NCBI GenBank assembly: GCA_903813345.2
Contig: CAIIXF020000007.1
Location: forward strand, 1,367,730 to 1,431,729
Direction: 5' to 3'
Length of the DNA: 64,000 bases
DNA from: Owenia fusiformis
Lineage: Eukaryota; Annelida; Polychaeta; Sabellida; Oweniidae
A program made the translations under genes and the position numbers. This document shows positions 49,101 to 61,732 of the stretch, piece by piece. The notes beneath the pieces are model-generated. The model saw only the letters and a program-made list of their open reading frames with translations. It searched no databases and had not been told where the DNA came from. Every line of letters starts with the position of its first letter. Position 1 is the first letter of the stretch.

Positions 49101-52100
49101 AATGTGCAATCTTGTTATAACATACATATATATTTGAACCCTGCAGAAAGGGATGAAGCAGCAGTTCAACCTTGGCAGATACCTGAGACAGAGATATGTT
49201 ACAGAAGCTGGATTTCTGAATCCAAGATACAAAAGAAATGAGGTACAATATTTGTCTCTCATCATTCCATCTCATGCTTCTTTTCTTAAAAGTTCAACAA
49301 TTCTAACGTTATCTCATGAAAATCATTGGAATTTTGAACCAGGATGTGTAGTAAGGATTGTTAGAGAATCATTGATTGCTTTTTGAAACTTTTACTCTCC
49401 TTGCCCTTTCTTTTACAAGCTTAATTGAAATGTTTCTCTGGGGGTCTGTAGGTGTATGTCCAGAGTACTGACTATGACCGTACAATCATGAGTGCGACCA
49501 CCAACCTTGCGGGACTCTTCCCTCCAGCTGTTCAAGATAAATGGGACCTTGACTATGGCTGGCAACCTATCCCAGTTCATATAGTAACAGCAGATCATAT
49601 AATGGTATATTTCTCCAGAAGTGTAGTTATTAGACATATTTATACTGGTAGTGTAAATATAATAGTGCATTGTAGTGAATATTACATAAAATACCATATA
49701 AAATACATGTATATTACTTTGAATTATTGATTGTAACGTAGGGATTTAGTACCCATATATAGATATGTACAAAATATAGCTTTTCATATTAATATGTTTT
49801 CATTATTAGTACGAGCTGAGGCATTATTGAACAATGCACATATGATAACATTGTTTTTGCATTAATTGACTTTTTATTCCTCATTTTTAGTTCAGATTTA
49901 CATTATGATTTTGCAACATTTGACAGTATGTGAATCAATGTCCCATTTCTCCCATTCTCCATCTTTGTTTTTAGCCTCTTGAGGATGTCCTTGACTATTG
50001 TAAAAAACCAACAGATGAGAACAAAGCAGACCCAGTATGGTTACAGCGATATCAGGAAAATAAGGTGATATACGAGTTGTAGCAATACCTAAATACATTT
50101 TGCATGATGCATAAATACTATCGTTGGAAATAACCTGTTCGACAAGTTCACAATTCTATAAATGTAACAATTTTTCAAATATTTCCTTTGATTCTCCCTT
50201 TAAGACAAAAATACAATGTACAGTAAAACCTGTCGTAGTGAACAGCCAGTCCTCCCTCTAGTGAACCTACCCACCCAACCTCTGTCTTCCTTTGACATAA
50301 TCTACTGACTTCTGTATAAATTACCGTCTCTGTAGTGAACACATACCAACACTGAACATTTTTCTCAGCAAAAAAAAAGTTCAATATACACAGGTTTTAT
50401 TGTAATTCCTTAATGTCATAAAATTTTCTGTGATCTGAAACCAGAGAATCAAGAATAACATACATGGGACCTCACAATGTGTAATGTTTTGTTTCAGGAG
50501 CTTTATGACTTCATTGCCAACAAAAGTGGTGTCACACTAGAACCTGGTCTACCTACTTGGCAGATAAGCGACCAACTTTTCTGTCAGGTGATTTTTCTTA
50601 CATGGTTCAAAATTTAGGAATATTCAAATAAAACATCAACTAATGTTTCAGTTTATAAGATCATTCTTATATTTCCACATGTGTTTCCAATGGTCTTTCA
50701 TGGGTTTCCAATATTTCTATGCACATTTCTGTATGTGTCTTTATGTCCCAATGTGTGTTCCTATACATGTTTCTAATATTCCCACATGTGTTTCTAATTT
50801 TCACATTGCATTGTGTTTCTTATGTTCCTGTGTGTTTCCAGGGCCAACACCCAGAGTTGAACTTCAAGAAGCCAGAATGGGTGAATATAACAGTTCTGGA
50901 TCTTTTGAAAGAAGACAGAGAATACAAGGCTGGGCTGGCACACTCTAACATTGATAATGCAAGGATGGTCATAGGTTTGTGCAGCATTCTAAGGGGAGAA
51001 GTGGGGATTTCCAGGCCATCCATTTTACCTTATAAGAGGTTGAACAGCCAGTTCCAGAGAACTTATCATCAAAATCTTACCATTTAACCTCTTGAAACAG
51101 AGGCTCTAAAATTCGTTGAACAAAGAATTTTTCATTTTTGACACTTTTTGACATTTTACTTCATACCTATACAACTTTAGATGCTCAACTTAGAAAAATT
51201 AGATGACACAGATCATTTCTACACATTTTAATACAACTTTTGTGTAACTGGGTTGAAAATCATTCAAATAAGAGCAATTTTAGAGAAACATTTTGTGATG
51301 GAGAAATCTCATCACTCCAGGTGGTCAAGAGGTTAATACCATATTTGGTCATTTGTTTTCGCTTCTAAAGCCTCATGTCTGATTAGGAATTTCTCTGGAT
51401 CAGAAGTTCTTGCCTAACTGGCATTACATCTGATCTGGCAATTGGACCTAACTGTATAAATATCCATCATGGAATACCATGCCCCTCTCTTCTTGCATCG
51501 TTGATCTCCATGGATTTTTGTATTGGGCATTCTCGATTTAGAATTGGTGGAATCGACGGACTAATCAAATTCATTGCAAACACATAATGATAAAAACATG
51601 ATTTAAATGTCATCTCAAAAGGAATTCTCAATAAACTGCATAGCACTGGGTTAATAAACAATAAACAAATGATCGCAAAAGGTATTCACTTATTTCTAAC
51701 AGTTCCTACAAATTATTTTATATTTTTCGTACGAATGAATTCTTATAACATTAGAAATAAACATATAAACATTATAAAATATGGTGAATTTAATCGGTAG
51801 AAATTTATTTTTTAAAAGTATGTCAACTTTTTTACAAGAGTAAACTTCCCGGGAATTTTAAGATTGTATGGGAAGCCCCGCCTGCTCGATCAGCAGGAGG
51901 ATTGGCACGGAAAATTAGAGCAACTAAACACAGACATGTTTTTAGATGCGATGTGTATGAGAATGATAAATATCTTTATGCATCTTATCCATACTTTCAG
52001 GTGTGCTATTGAATGAGATGGTCTCCAACATGAAATGTAAGATTTACAATGACATCTTATCCATACTTTTAGGTGTGCTATTGAATGAGATGGTCTCCAA

Positions 52101-55100
52101 CATGAAATGTAAGATTTACAATGACTCTTCCTGCAATTTCAACACACATAAGTTTGATAGGATCGGCAAACAAGGAATAAAACTTAACATGTATTCAGCT
52201 GTAAGTGAACCATTTGCTAATCATTTTAATTATTTGAAGGTTAACATCAATTCTTTCCTTCCCTTTTTCATTTATTTATCTTATTTGAAGTTGAGAATCT
52301 TTGACACCAATTGATTTACATTGTTTGGTTGCATTTTCATTTACTATTATATTATTATTACATTATCTAAGAATAACAAATTAGTTTTGATACTGTGAAA
52401 ACATGTTTTTTAACATTGTACAGTGAAATCTGTAAAGTGGAACACCTCTAGAAGTGGAATATTTCTGTAAGTGGAACACTTCTGAGAGTCCCAAGACCAT
52501 CTGATTTAATCTTGAATAAACCTCTATAAGTGGAACACCTCCCAAATGGAACACTTCTAGAGTTAGAAAAGGTTAGACAGGTTTTACTGTATATACATTA
52601 ACAGGGCCTAAGTAGAAGTATTATTGACCATGCATTTCTAAGGTATATTCATAAACATGAAATTTCACTCTTGTAGCACGATACACAGAACCTTGCACTG
52701 TTGGCTGCACTGAAAATTGACAACACCAACTGGCCGGTATATTGCCAGACAGTTATAGTAGAGCTTCATAAGAGAGCAGACAAATACTACGTAGAATTAT
52801 ATCTAAGAAATAAAACAACTAACTTTGAAGACACATCAGATGCACCATTCAACTTAACCATTCCAGGTAAATAAATGGTTGTTGTGTTTTATGTCACTAC
52901 CAAGAAGTGGTGTCATTTTGTTATAGCTACCATTTTTAGCAACATTGGGAGTTGGTATCTGTAACAATTGTAACACTTTTGTAATTGCAGCCAGGTGGTG
53001 ACATTTTGTCACATTAATGCCTTTCTTCTGATTTGAAAATTTATTGAATCAACACAAACAAAATTATCCACTCAATTAAAGGTCAACAGTTAATGAAAAG
53101 GCTATCCTGATATTTCACCTATTTTAGATTAGTATGATATTATTCATTATCCCACGATTAATGTGTTATCTGTACAATAATAGCTATTGATATTTCTGAT
53201 ATTATTGAAATCCGTGTGATATTTTCCAGAAAATCGTTTATCAAACTCATATGCGTGTGATATCGTTTATCTCACGCATATCCGTGTGATATCACATTTG
53301 CATTTCGCGCCACAATATTGTTGGAAACTAGGTCAGATAATTTATTCTCTTGTTATACTTTATTATATTTTATTATTGAAATGTGATTGTAATCATGGGA
53401 TAAACCCAATATCACATAATTTTCTCGTGATATCATTTTATCGCCTCGTAGATATCAAATATCAACACTCATTCGCTTCGCTCACTCGTGTTGATATTTG
53501 ATATCAACTCGGCGATAAAAATGATATCACTCAAAATGATGTGATATTCTGTATTTATTATATCACTATCTAGCTAGCGACAGTATGATTGGTCAAAACC
53601 GGGTCACATGTCGTGGGATATCTGGCGATATTCAATAGCAATGCTAATCAGATAAGACAACCGTGAGATATCTAGCGATATCCCACGCTCCCGGGAATTT
53701 TCAAACAATTTGTTTTCGTTCAGTGTAAATAATTTAGTTCCGTGTAGGTCAAAATGACAGACGAACCGAGTAGATTCGTAAAAATATCTGAAGACTTAAT
53801 GACTTAATAATATTAGGGATGTTTAGCTAGACAGTGATATAATAAAACAAATATTTCACTCTATTTTCGGTGAATACCTGTAGCACTTTCACAAGGCTGA
53901 TATTCCAGTTACCCTTCGGGCTTCGTGGAATATCACTTGTGAAAGATGTACAGGTATTCACCTCAATACAGTGAAATATTTGTTCAATATAGATATAAGT
54001 AATTCCATGTAATGTCACAAGTGGTCACCATGGCAACATAGATGCATTTACTATAGAAATGGTTGCCATGGCAAGATGGATGCATTTCCTTTAAGGTTTT
54101 TTGCAAATTCTCTATTTTTGAATATTTTATTTTAGACTGTGGTCATAGCTGTCCCTTTGAAAGATTTGTAGAGCTGACGTCTAATGTGACAATAAATTAT
54201 GAGACATTCCAAGCACTATGCAACCCCCCTCATTCATGGAATCTTCCATCAAGTGAGTAGCACCCAATTTCACCAATATTTTAAATAGCCTCTAATTACA
54301 AATTGAAATATATATTTCATAGGAATTCACGTTTTGTTCAATTGATGAGGGTTTTGGCCTATTTTGATTTTTACAATTGAGGTGTCACTTCTACAGCGCA
54401 ACTAATCCAGATACTCTTTTTTTTAGCTTAGTGATAGGGCATAAAGCGATTCCCATTTTCCATAGGGGGCATTGAATTCAGGAAAGCTTGGTTTCTTTTT
54501 TTATCTATGGCTTCCTTTGCTCATTAGCTAGTTAGTTCTTTCCCCTAGAAACATCCTCACTAAGGACAGTTCACAAGTTTTTTAGTTGAAAAGGATTTGC
54601 CAGAAAGTTGAGGTTATTCACGTGAACCTTTATCCTCTACTAGATACACCTGACACAGGTAGGCCAGTTAAATTCAGTTTTACTCATTTGTAAATTTGTT
54701 TGAAAAATTCATGAGTTTTGTTTCTTGCATTTCTTAAATTTAGAACATGAAGCCCCTCCTAAAAAACAAATGGTCCAAAGAATGGGTCAATATGTGGTAA
54801 GAGCCTGCATGTTTAAAGTACAGTAAAACCTGCGAACAGGGAATGCTCTTGGGACTGAAGGAAAGTTTCCTTGTTCAGAGGTTTTCCCTATAGAGAGGGG
54901 CCGCACTTTCAGCAAACTCAAACTTGCCGAATAAGCATATTTGTATATATATTGATTAATTGTACAAATGCCGGCTCCATACCTTGGTTACGTTCTCCCC
55001 ATGTTGATTTTAGCTGCTGCTAGCGTCTGATGATGTCTAGTTGATGTAATTATTGATATGATGTGTAGAGATATAGTGCTAAGAACTGAATTTCAAGTTT

Positions 55101-56938
55101 CATCAACCCCATTTTATATCATTGATAATCTAGAAGTAGGACCAGTAAAAGATCTAAAGAGATTTGGCTCAACATGACCATGTACTTACTATCTGTTATC
55201 TCCATAAAACAATTGTGTCAGTCTCTAGATTATCACAACTGATTTGGTGCAATTAGGTTTTTGAAGGGAAGAACTAATGTCATGATAATGAGTAACAAAC
55301 AGATTAGTACTAGTTAAAATAAATCAGGGTAATTAACAGTGGGTGGGATGCTACATCATGTAAACAATTGGCTTATCTTAATCTCAATCATATTAATCCA
55401 AGCTTTCTATATTCAGATATTGGCTTAAGACTTTCACACCTCTGAAAAATAATGGAATATACAGTGTCACCAATATTCCATATTCCTTGTTTACAGGTGA
55501 ATTTTCATAATTTGCCCCAAAATAGTGTTCCTTGTTCCCTGTTCACAGGTTTTCCCTACAGAGAGGGTCCGTTAACATGTAAGTCAATGGAAAAATATTC
55601 GGTTCTTTTGAAAATCATTCCTTGTTCATAGGTTTTCCCTACAGAGAGGTATTCCATTGGACAGGTTTTACTGTATGGGGAAAGCCAGAATCAGAGATGA
55701 GAGGCTTACAAAATTGTGTGTAACATGATGATTTTCCAATAATTCAAATTCATTACACAGCCAATCTCAAAAACAGTATTGTCTAGCGCTGTTCAAAACA
55801 GTACTGTACTGTACTGCAAGATGATGATGCAGATTGAATGTGTTTTCAAAATGTAATAACTGAAATGAGATCCAACGTAAATAAAAATGAAATTATTAAA
55901 GAATTAACTAAAACCTCTGGAGAATGAGGTTATTCATGCTCTATAACTTGAATGCCAAAATGATAAATGTGGTCAAAATCCACCTACTAGTATTTTGTTT
56001 TAAGTGAGGTGTTACAATCTGCATTTCTAAGCTGTAACATTTTAAGATAAATAGACACATTTTTGTCAGATGTTGCCTCTAAATCTGATGCTACCTTATA
56101 ATTACTATCTTTCATGCTTCCACATGCACATTATTTGCATGTGATAACTATCATTAACAAGAATCTTCTCTTTCACTTGCATTCTAGCTGATGTGCACCT
56201 TTGAAAGGGTTTCATTGTAAAGCTAAGTTCACAACAATGGCGCTTTGATGGCACTTTAAAGTGGCGTACAAAGCGACTTTGCACGGCGCTTTAAAGCGCT
56301 ATAAACAACAAATCAATTTATATATCTAAAAGAAATAAGATCTCAATAAATAAGCACCTTAGTTAAGAGAATAAATGTAGATGGTGCACCAGGTCAGGGT
56401 AAACTTAATGCAAGTACAATGTATAGTTATGCACACCAACACATGTGCACTACAATGAAGCAATAACAACTCTTTAATGCACATCATTTAGGTGGTTGTA
56501 TACGAGACTATATACTCACAACATGGCAACATTATAGTATATAAATAATGATTTGTGACACCAAATACAACAAACGCATACAACAATGTTCTCTACATTG
56601 TTATATTTTCAAATGTCACCTACTGGCGTGACGGAAATTATTAATATTCCACTTTAGAAGTATAATAGTGGTCCTTTCTGGCCCTAAATTAGTATTTCTT
56701 TTTATAAACCAATGGAAAGCAAGACATTTATTACATGGAACATTTCTCTCTTTTACACTGAGTTTTGAATTATATGAGCTTATCCACTTATTTTATTTCA
56801 GAAAAACTCCTGGGAGTGATAGGTGCGAGTGTGGGTACAAGTCTAGGTGTGGGTATTTTGCTCTGTATACTGTGCTCTTGTTGGAAAAGACAACGTAAAG
56901 TCAGATATCAACACTACAGGGAAGTGGAAATGAGATAG
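46194..56938 (+). CDS. Lysosomal acid phosphatase (ACP2-like), type I membrane histidine phosphatase
   Basis: Eleven exons: 46194-46283, 48331-48426, 49147-49242, 49452-49604, 49975-50064, 50498-50587, 50842-50974, 52073-52200 (or 52001-52200), 52677-52866, 54136-54252 and 56802-56938. All phases match, giving 439 aa (463 with the longer exon 8). A signal peptide (about residues 1-20) precedes the histidine phosphatase domain. The catalytic RHGDRS is at 33-38 (nucleophile His34) and the proton-donor HD at 293-294 in [14 protein letters not shown] and WQPIPVH blocks are typical of ACP2/ACPP. Several N-x-S/T sequons and paired Cys fit a lumenal domain. A single membrane segment lies at about 397-418. 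A short basic tail with YREV (433-436) matches the YxxPhi sorting motif that carries this enzyme to lysosomes. Family role: hydrolysis of phosphomonoesters at acid pH. Intron 1 holds a mariner relic. A candidate AATAAA lies far downstream at 59015. Confidence 0.93.
46511..47545 (-). mobile_element. mariner-family transposon relic in ACP2-like intron 1
   Basis: The ~30-bp terminal inverted repeats read CGAGGGGGGATTCATAAGTA and the complement TACTTATGAATCCCCCCTCG, with TA on both sides (46509-46510 and 47546-47547). A minus-strand frame at 46843-47100 ends in [19 protein letters not shown], which matches the C-terminal end of mariner transposases. The upstream catalytic part is not open, and the element (1035 bp) is slightly shorter than a full mariner, so it is inactive. 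Confidence 0.85.
47635..47675. repeat. Perfect 18-bp hairpin
   Basis: ATCCCGTTCCCGGACTAT, a 5-base loop (GGACT), then the exact complement ATAGTCCGGGAACGGGAT. GC-rich for this region. It lies in ACP2-like intron 1, about 90 bp past the mariner relic. Confidence 0.9.
48025..48198. repeat. Foldback MITE, family A copy 2
   Basis: Begins TGATATAATAAAACAAATAT and contains the arms CAATACCTGTTTCACTTTCA / TGAAAGATGAACAGGTATTG and CAATGATTTTTGCA / TGCAAAAATCATTG. Near-identical ends and layout to the copies at 43110 and 53835. It sits 130 bp upstream of ACP2-like exon 2. Confidence 0.7.
50219..50404. mobile_element. MITE family B copy 1 (TACAGTAAAACCTG ends)
   Basis: Starts TACAGTAAAACCTGTCGTAG and ends ACAGGTTTTATTGTA, a ~16-bp inverted repeat that includes terminal TA. 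The body carries repeated TAGTGAAC motifs. It lies in ACP2-like intron 5. Related elements are at 52419-52591 and 54819-55675. Confidence 0.65.
51982..52125 (+). repeat. In-frame 72-bp tandem duplication of the exon 8 splice acceptor
   Basis: Two copies (51982-52053 and 52054-52125) are almost identical over 72 bp. Each has ATCTTATCCATACTTT, an AG acceptor (TTTCAG at 52000, TTTTAG at 52072) and the exon start encoding [18 protein letters not shown]. Since 72 is 24 codons and no stop intervenes, using either acceptor keeps the ACP2-like frame. The longer product simply repeats 24 residues just before the HD active-site region. Confidence 0.93.
52419..52591. mobile_element. MITE family B copy 2
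   Basis: Starts TACAGTGAAATCTGTAAAGT and ends GACAGGTTTTACTGTA. The interior is built from AAGTGGAACACCTCT-like motifs in direct repetition. It lies in ACP2-like intron 8. Confidence 0.65.
53150..53690. repeat. GATATCA-rich foldback region
   Basis: An inverted repeat centred near 53485: GATATCAAATATCAACACTC, a GCTTCGCTC centre, then GTGTTGATATTTGATATCAA, with CGCC/GGCG and TGATATCATTTTATCG outside. The surrounding ~500 bp holds many GTGTGATAT and CACGCATAT pieces in both orientations. Intron 9 of the ACP2-like gene. Confidence 0.65.
53835..53996. repeat. Foldback MITE, family A copy 3
   Basis: Shares TGATATAATAAAACAAATAT with the 48025 copy. Arms GAATACCTGTAGCACTTTCA / TGAAAGATGTACAGGTATTC and GATATTCCA / TGGAATATC flank a CCCTTCGGGC centre. 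It closes with GTGAAATATTTGTT, the complement of the start. Confidence 0.75.
54819..55675. mobile_element. MITE family B, long copy
   Basis: Starts TACAGTAAAACCTGCGAACA and ends TGGACAGGTTTTACTGTA. Near both ends it repeats a GGTTTTCCCTACAGAGAGG motif (about 54882, 55547 and 55631). At ~857 bp it is five times the length of its relatives, and the middle has no open frame. ACP2-like intron 10. Confidence 0.65.
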
Positions 56939-59900
56939 CACCTACAGCAGCTGAGCACCAGAATAATACCTGCAGCACCAGACTAGCACATATAGTAATT
57001 ACTTGGTCAGACCTCAACCCCCCCCCACATTTTCCATTCTCTTCATGACAAAGTTTGGAATGTACTATTGGGGAACAGAGATTTAATGCAATGCTTATTT
57101 ATACCAGAACTGTAGCTCAAATAGCCTTGCCCAAGTTGGTATTTTTTGAGATAGCACCTGCATTACCAGACTAGCACATATAGGAATTACTCGGTCAGAT
57201 CCCAATCCCCCCCCCCATTTTCCATTCTCTTCATGACAAAGTTTGGGATGTAGTGGGGAACAGAGATTTAATGCAATACTTATTTATACCAGAACTGTAC
57301 CTCAGACTAAACATTCAAAAATTTAGTCTAGCTACAAGCACCTCGGACCACCACAACCCCTCTACTTGACTTAACACCTCACACAGAGATGTGCAAGGCC
57401 TTGTAGCTAGACTGTCTAAAATTAGACTCTAATACTTCCTCATATTAAATTGTCTATTTTCTAGTCACCAATGTGATACTAAAGATATAAACCAACTCAA
57501 GTTAATGTTTAAGTGCCTTTGATTCAAAATCTATTTCTGTAAAAATGTTTGACAGATATGTCAAAACTCGGGTCCACTGCACATATTGTTTACACGTACC
57601 AGTACATTGTAAATTTATTGTAAACATTTGTAAGCCAAGATTTTATTGTTGGCTGAGGCTACAATATATTGTAAAATTGTTTCATTAGCTAGATATTATA
57701 TGATTTGTATTAGTAGATTTTAAATCTGTATATGGTTATGGTATATGTATTATACTAGTATTGGGTCATGGTTCATCAGAACATAGCATGTGATTATGTT
57801 CAGACTGTTTATCCTCTGCCGCTCCCTTGAGATCGAATCATAAATTGAAACTATTATAAATATATTGTTGTATCTATTTAATGCCAAATAATATTTTATA
57901 GAAATGGTGCTCTGAAATAACTAAGTCAATATAATTACGAGTCAATATCTTTCTTCCATTTAAAAAAACAAGAATTTTAGTTTATTTTACATTTTTTATT
58001 CTGAGATGATGTTTCATATTTATTTTCAATTTATAGAAGATATTTATATATAAGATATGATATATAAGAGCATGTAGACTAGTCACTACCTTCAAGTAAA
58101 TGCCCTTGGTGTGCTTAATGCCCTCAGTTATCCTTCAGTCCTTATATATGGACTTACCTACAAGCTATGGGTTAATACACTTGTAAGTTGTAACTGCCAG
58201 AAAGTCAAAGGTGTTGTTTTTCTTGAGTATTTAGTAAAATATCAAAATAGGGTGAAGTTCAATTTTTTAAGTTATCAATATTTTATGAAATTTGAATGAA
58301 ATGCTAATATACAGAGTGTCCCAAAAAACTAGCCCCAAATGAAACATGAATGACTCTTTTCCTTCATCAAAAAAGCTGAACATTTTATATTCTGTCAGAT
58401 TATCTAGATTTCAAGAATATTCCTTCATCACTCAGAGATATTTTATAATTGTCTTGGTACACCTTTTGGGGGCCACCCTGTACTCTGTTCTACATCAGTA
58501 AAAATAGTATTCATTTTTAAGTATTCAGAATCACAGTATGAATTTCTTTTCCAATTTTTACATATTTTCCACTTAGAGCATAAAATTTGTATGAATTAAG
58601 CTTAAAGACAAGTTACTGTGGTATATTGACTTGTACAGATGGTGGTACTTGTGTCTTTAACATTAATAGTTTTGTTTATTTATTATTTGTGCATGTAGTA
58701 GGATACAGCCAATGTTAAAGCATTTTGAGTGTGTAATATAATACCACATGCAGGTAATTGTTGTTGCATTAACTGAAGTACTGTAGAAAGTTATTCAAGA
58801 GTAATTGGCTCATGAAATTGCATTCTTAAAACACAATTTCTGATATTCAATTTTTCTGATGTTCAATGGAGATAGTGTTTTATGTTTAAATATTTAATAT
58901 ATTCTGGTCAATAATATTTACATTTATGGTGGTTAATAATATATACAGTATATAGCTTTGTTATATTGTTTAATCATTTTTGTACAGCTACTACATGTAT
59001 TGTGAAGGTTTAAAAATAAACAGAATTTACAAAGGAATTAGATTTTATAATAATAAATTTCTTTACTTTTAACTATTTGTGTAAATGTTGAAAACAAAAG
59101 TTATATTTGACAAATGTTTGGATTCAAGCATGGGGGTTGCATGCATGTTGTTTTAATTAAAACACACAGAACCTCCTATAGGGCATACAAAAAGCCCTAG
59201 TTTGAATCCCTTAAAAGAGAACTTCATTATTTTCCAACCTTTGTTGTGATAACAACTATCCAGAGTAAGCACAAACGTGAGATCTTTAAACCAAAATCTT
59301 TGAAATATATGAACAGTAAAATAAAGTTTTCAGTAATGTACAATTATATAATTGTACATATACAATATATTTCTGCTCTATCAAGCTAATACATAATACA
59401 TTAACCATGTATATATATTTTTTATTTATAGTAACAATGGCAACAATGTGGATCCTGTATATAATAACAACAGATTGCATTAAATGCAGTGGGCTAGATC
59501 GTATACATTGAAATGTTAATTGTTCTTCAAACATTCCTAAAACAGATTAACTAAAATTAAGTGATATTAGATTTCTTATTCATGTGGTTCAGTCTCAAAA
59601 CATAAACATAAAAACTGTGAAACATAAATGCCAGCAATTTGCATCAACAGATCTTTGATGAAAAACACTAAAAAACTTTATGCACCAATTTAAGCTTGGC
59701 AAAAATGCCCACCTAGCAATTGGCATGAAAAGTTCCAACAATCAAAAAACCAAAGGTGTATGTAATTGCTCACTGCAAACCTCAGAGTACTCTACAGTGC
59801 TGTTCATGATACAGTGCTGTTTGACTGTGCTGTACAGCACTGTTTTCTTAAACAGTACTATCTGGTGCTGTTTGATGATGAAGCAGGTTAGGGGCATAAG

Positions 59901-60900
59901 GGGTAATATGAGTAATTTGGGGATAGATAGTAGAACTTCAACCGTTTTGAATTTTCTAAATTTTGGCGTATTTTACGATCAGAGTGAGAGACTGAACCGA
60001 ACCATTGAGTATTCTATTCATACAACAAGGGGGCAAAACCTGAAACAGATTTGTAAATCATAGTATTGCTAATAATATTGAAGCTAAATGAGAAGAATTT
60101 ATCATGTAACAATTGATACATGTTTAACAATCAATACAGTTTTTAATATTATACTTATTAACAACATGTAAGCTTGAGCTCTTCTCTCATGGATACCTAG
60201 AGTATTTCTCTTTTCATCTAAACAGCAGTGAACTCTTGAGTCTTAATTGACTACCCTCATGTAAATTCCAATTGAAGCATAAACGTTCATTATAATAACA
60301 TTTGATAACATTAACTGAGCTTTAATGGACATATGAGTCCTGTACCCTATTGTCTCTGCTGGAAGTAAACACTAGCAAATCTGGAATTTTCCTGTTAAAG
60401 TCAGATTAAAGAATCTTGATCCCTTTGATCCTGCAGATTTTGTCCGCAGATAAAGCCATTTTTGTGCATAACAGTCTTGCTTTCCTAATAAACAATACAT
60501 TTCATGAACTGTATTAAGAAAATTGAGGCAAGGTTACTTTCATGACACAAACTTCCAAAGTATAAAATATGGGTCTACTATAAGTCCTTCAATTATTCAA
60601 ACCTTATTGTTGAGCCATCATACCTTTCAACTAACATTTTTTTCTATTTGACAGTATACACGAGGTAGAAAAGAATTTAAATTTCTGCAACCATTTACCT
60701 CATCTAATTGACCCAATTCTCTATAGAAACTATAAATAGTAATATCTCAGCTGCCAGTACATACGTACCTAACCTTTATATAGATAGCAGTTTGTGCATA
60801 TCCAGTGAGTGTTCAAGTAATAAATATTAAAGCTTTGTTCACTTCTACACTGTACATAGAAAATAAATAAAACGACGGCAAATTACACAATAATATAATC
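56939..60900. other. ACP2-like 3' flank and convergent intergenic region
   Basis: An internal ~170-bp tandem duplication follows the stop: CAGACTAGCACATATAG...TTTCCATTCTCTTCATGACA at about 56980-57110 and again at 57165-57300, inside the presumed 3' UTR. AATAAA at 59015-59020 is a possible polyadenylation signal. No other gene was recognised; the frame at 59680-60063 (+) shows no known domain. Confidence 0.4.
58312..58480. mobile_element. Short Tc1/mariner-like MITE
   Basis: Begins CAGAGTGTCCCAAAAAACTA and ends TTTTGGGGGCCACCCTG, flanked by TA on both sides (58310-58311 and 58481-58482). The ends match imperfectly (CAGxGTGxCCC). At 169 bp it has no coding content. Confidence 0.55.
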
Positions 60901-61239
60901 TAAGCTTGTATTCGCGAATGCAACTAACATCTAGCAGCTATCAGGCTATGGGATTAACCTACTATTTTATGACCAACTCATTTAAATATGAATGGAATAG
61001 TGGCAGGTACTATTTATATTTAAATGAGTTGCCCATAAAATAGCAGGTTAATCAGGTAATGCCTGGGACACATATGCTCCGATCCATGGGCCGGCGCCCA
61101 GCCGATTGAGTGTTTTGTTCAATATTGTATCCAATTTTGAACAAAATACTCAATCGACCGGACACCGTAGTGAAAATCGAAGCCTATGTGACCAAGGCAT
61201 AACTGACAGACGTTAGTTGCATTCACGAATACAAGCTTA
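60901..61239. mobile_element. Compound foldback element with 28-bp TIRs
   Basis: The outer ends TAAGCTTGTATTCGCGAATG and CATTCACGAATACAAGCTTA are inverse over about 28 bp. Inside are two separate hairpins. In the first, ATTAACCT..TATTTTATG..AACTCATTTAAATA pairs with TATTTAAATGAGTT..CATAAAATA..AGGTTAAT. In the second, CGATTGAGTGTTTTGTTCAA pairs with TTGAACAAAATACTCAATCG. The result is a three-stem, cruciform-like layout. Confidence 0.8.
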
Positions 61240-61732
61240 AGCTCCATGCAAGTATATCTGAAAGTACATCATAAGCCCTTGAATGTATTTCACTATAATG
61301 AGTACATATGGCAATAATGAAAGCCATTTTTGAATGGTCCAGTTTCCATTTACATTATACATAGTCCAGCAAGTTCACACTTTGGGTCATATATATTTTA
61401 TAGATCATTGCTCCCTATCATCCTACAGGACTAAAATGTGCATGCAAATCAAAACAATATTTCTTGTTTTATCCTATGCCACCACACAAGCTAGTCATCC
61501 AATTAAATGAAAACTAAAATGAATAGTGTATTCCTTACCAACTGAATGTTTGTTTGGTAAAATTCTTTGGTCTGTTGTCACCTTTTTTTTAAAACAACCA
61601 TCTTACTAATATAATTCCACATAACATTTCACAATACTGCAAAGATTCCTCAAAGTTAAGCATTTAGGATGTTCATCAGAAGACACTTCAATGACTTCAT
61701 CCTTGATTTCCAACTAACAATCCCTAGATCAA

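Noticed and set aside
54744-54796. Candidate 53-nt extra exon of the ACP2-like gene with good AG and GTAAG borders
   Set aside because: Including it puts the membrane-anchor exon at 56802 out of frame with an immediate stop; skipping it gives the expected transmembrane segment and YREV tail.
59680-60063. 127-codon plus-strand frame downstream of the ACP2-like gene
   Set aside because: No domain, contains CAGTGCTGT/ACAGTACT simple-repeat translation, no splice partners seen.
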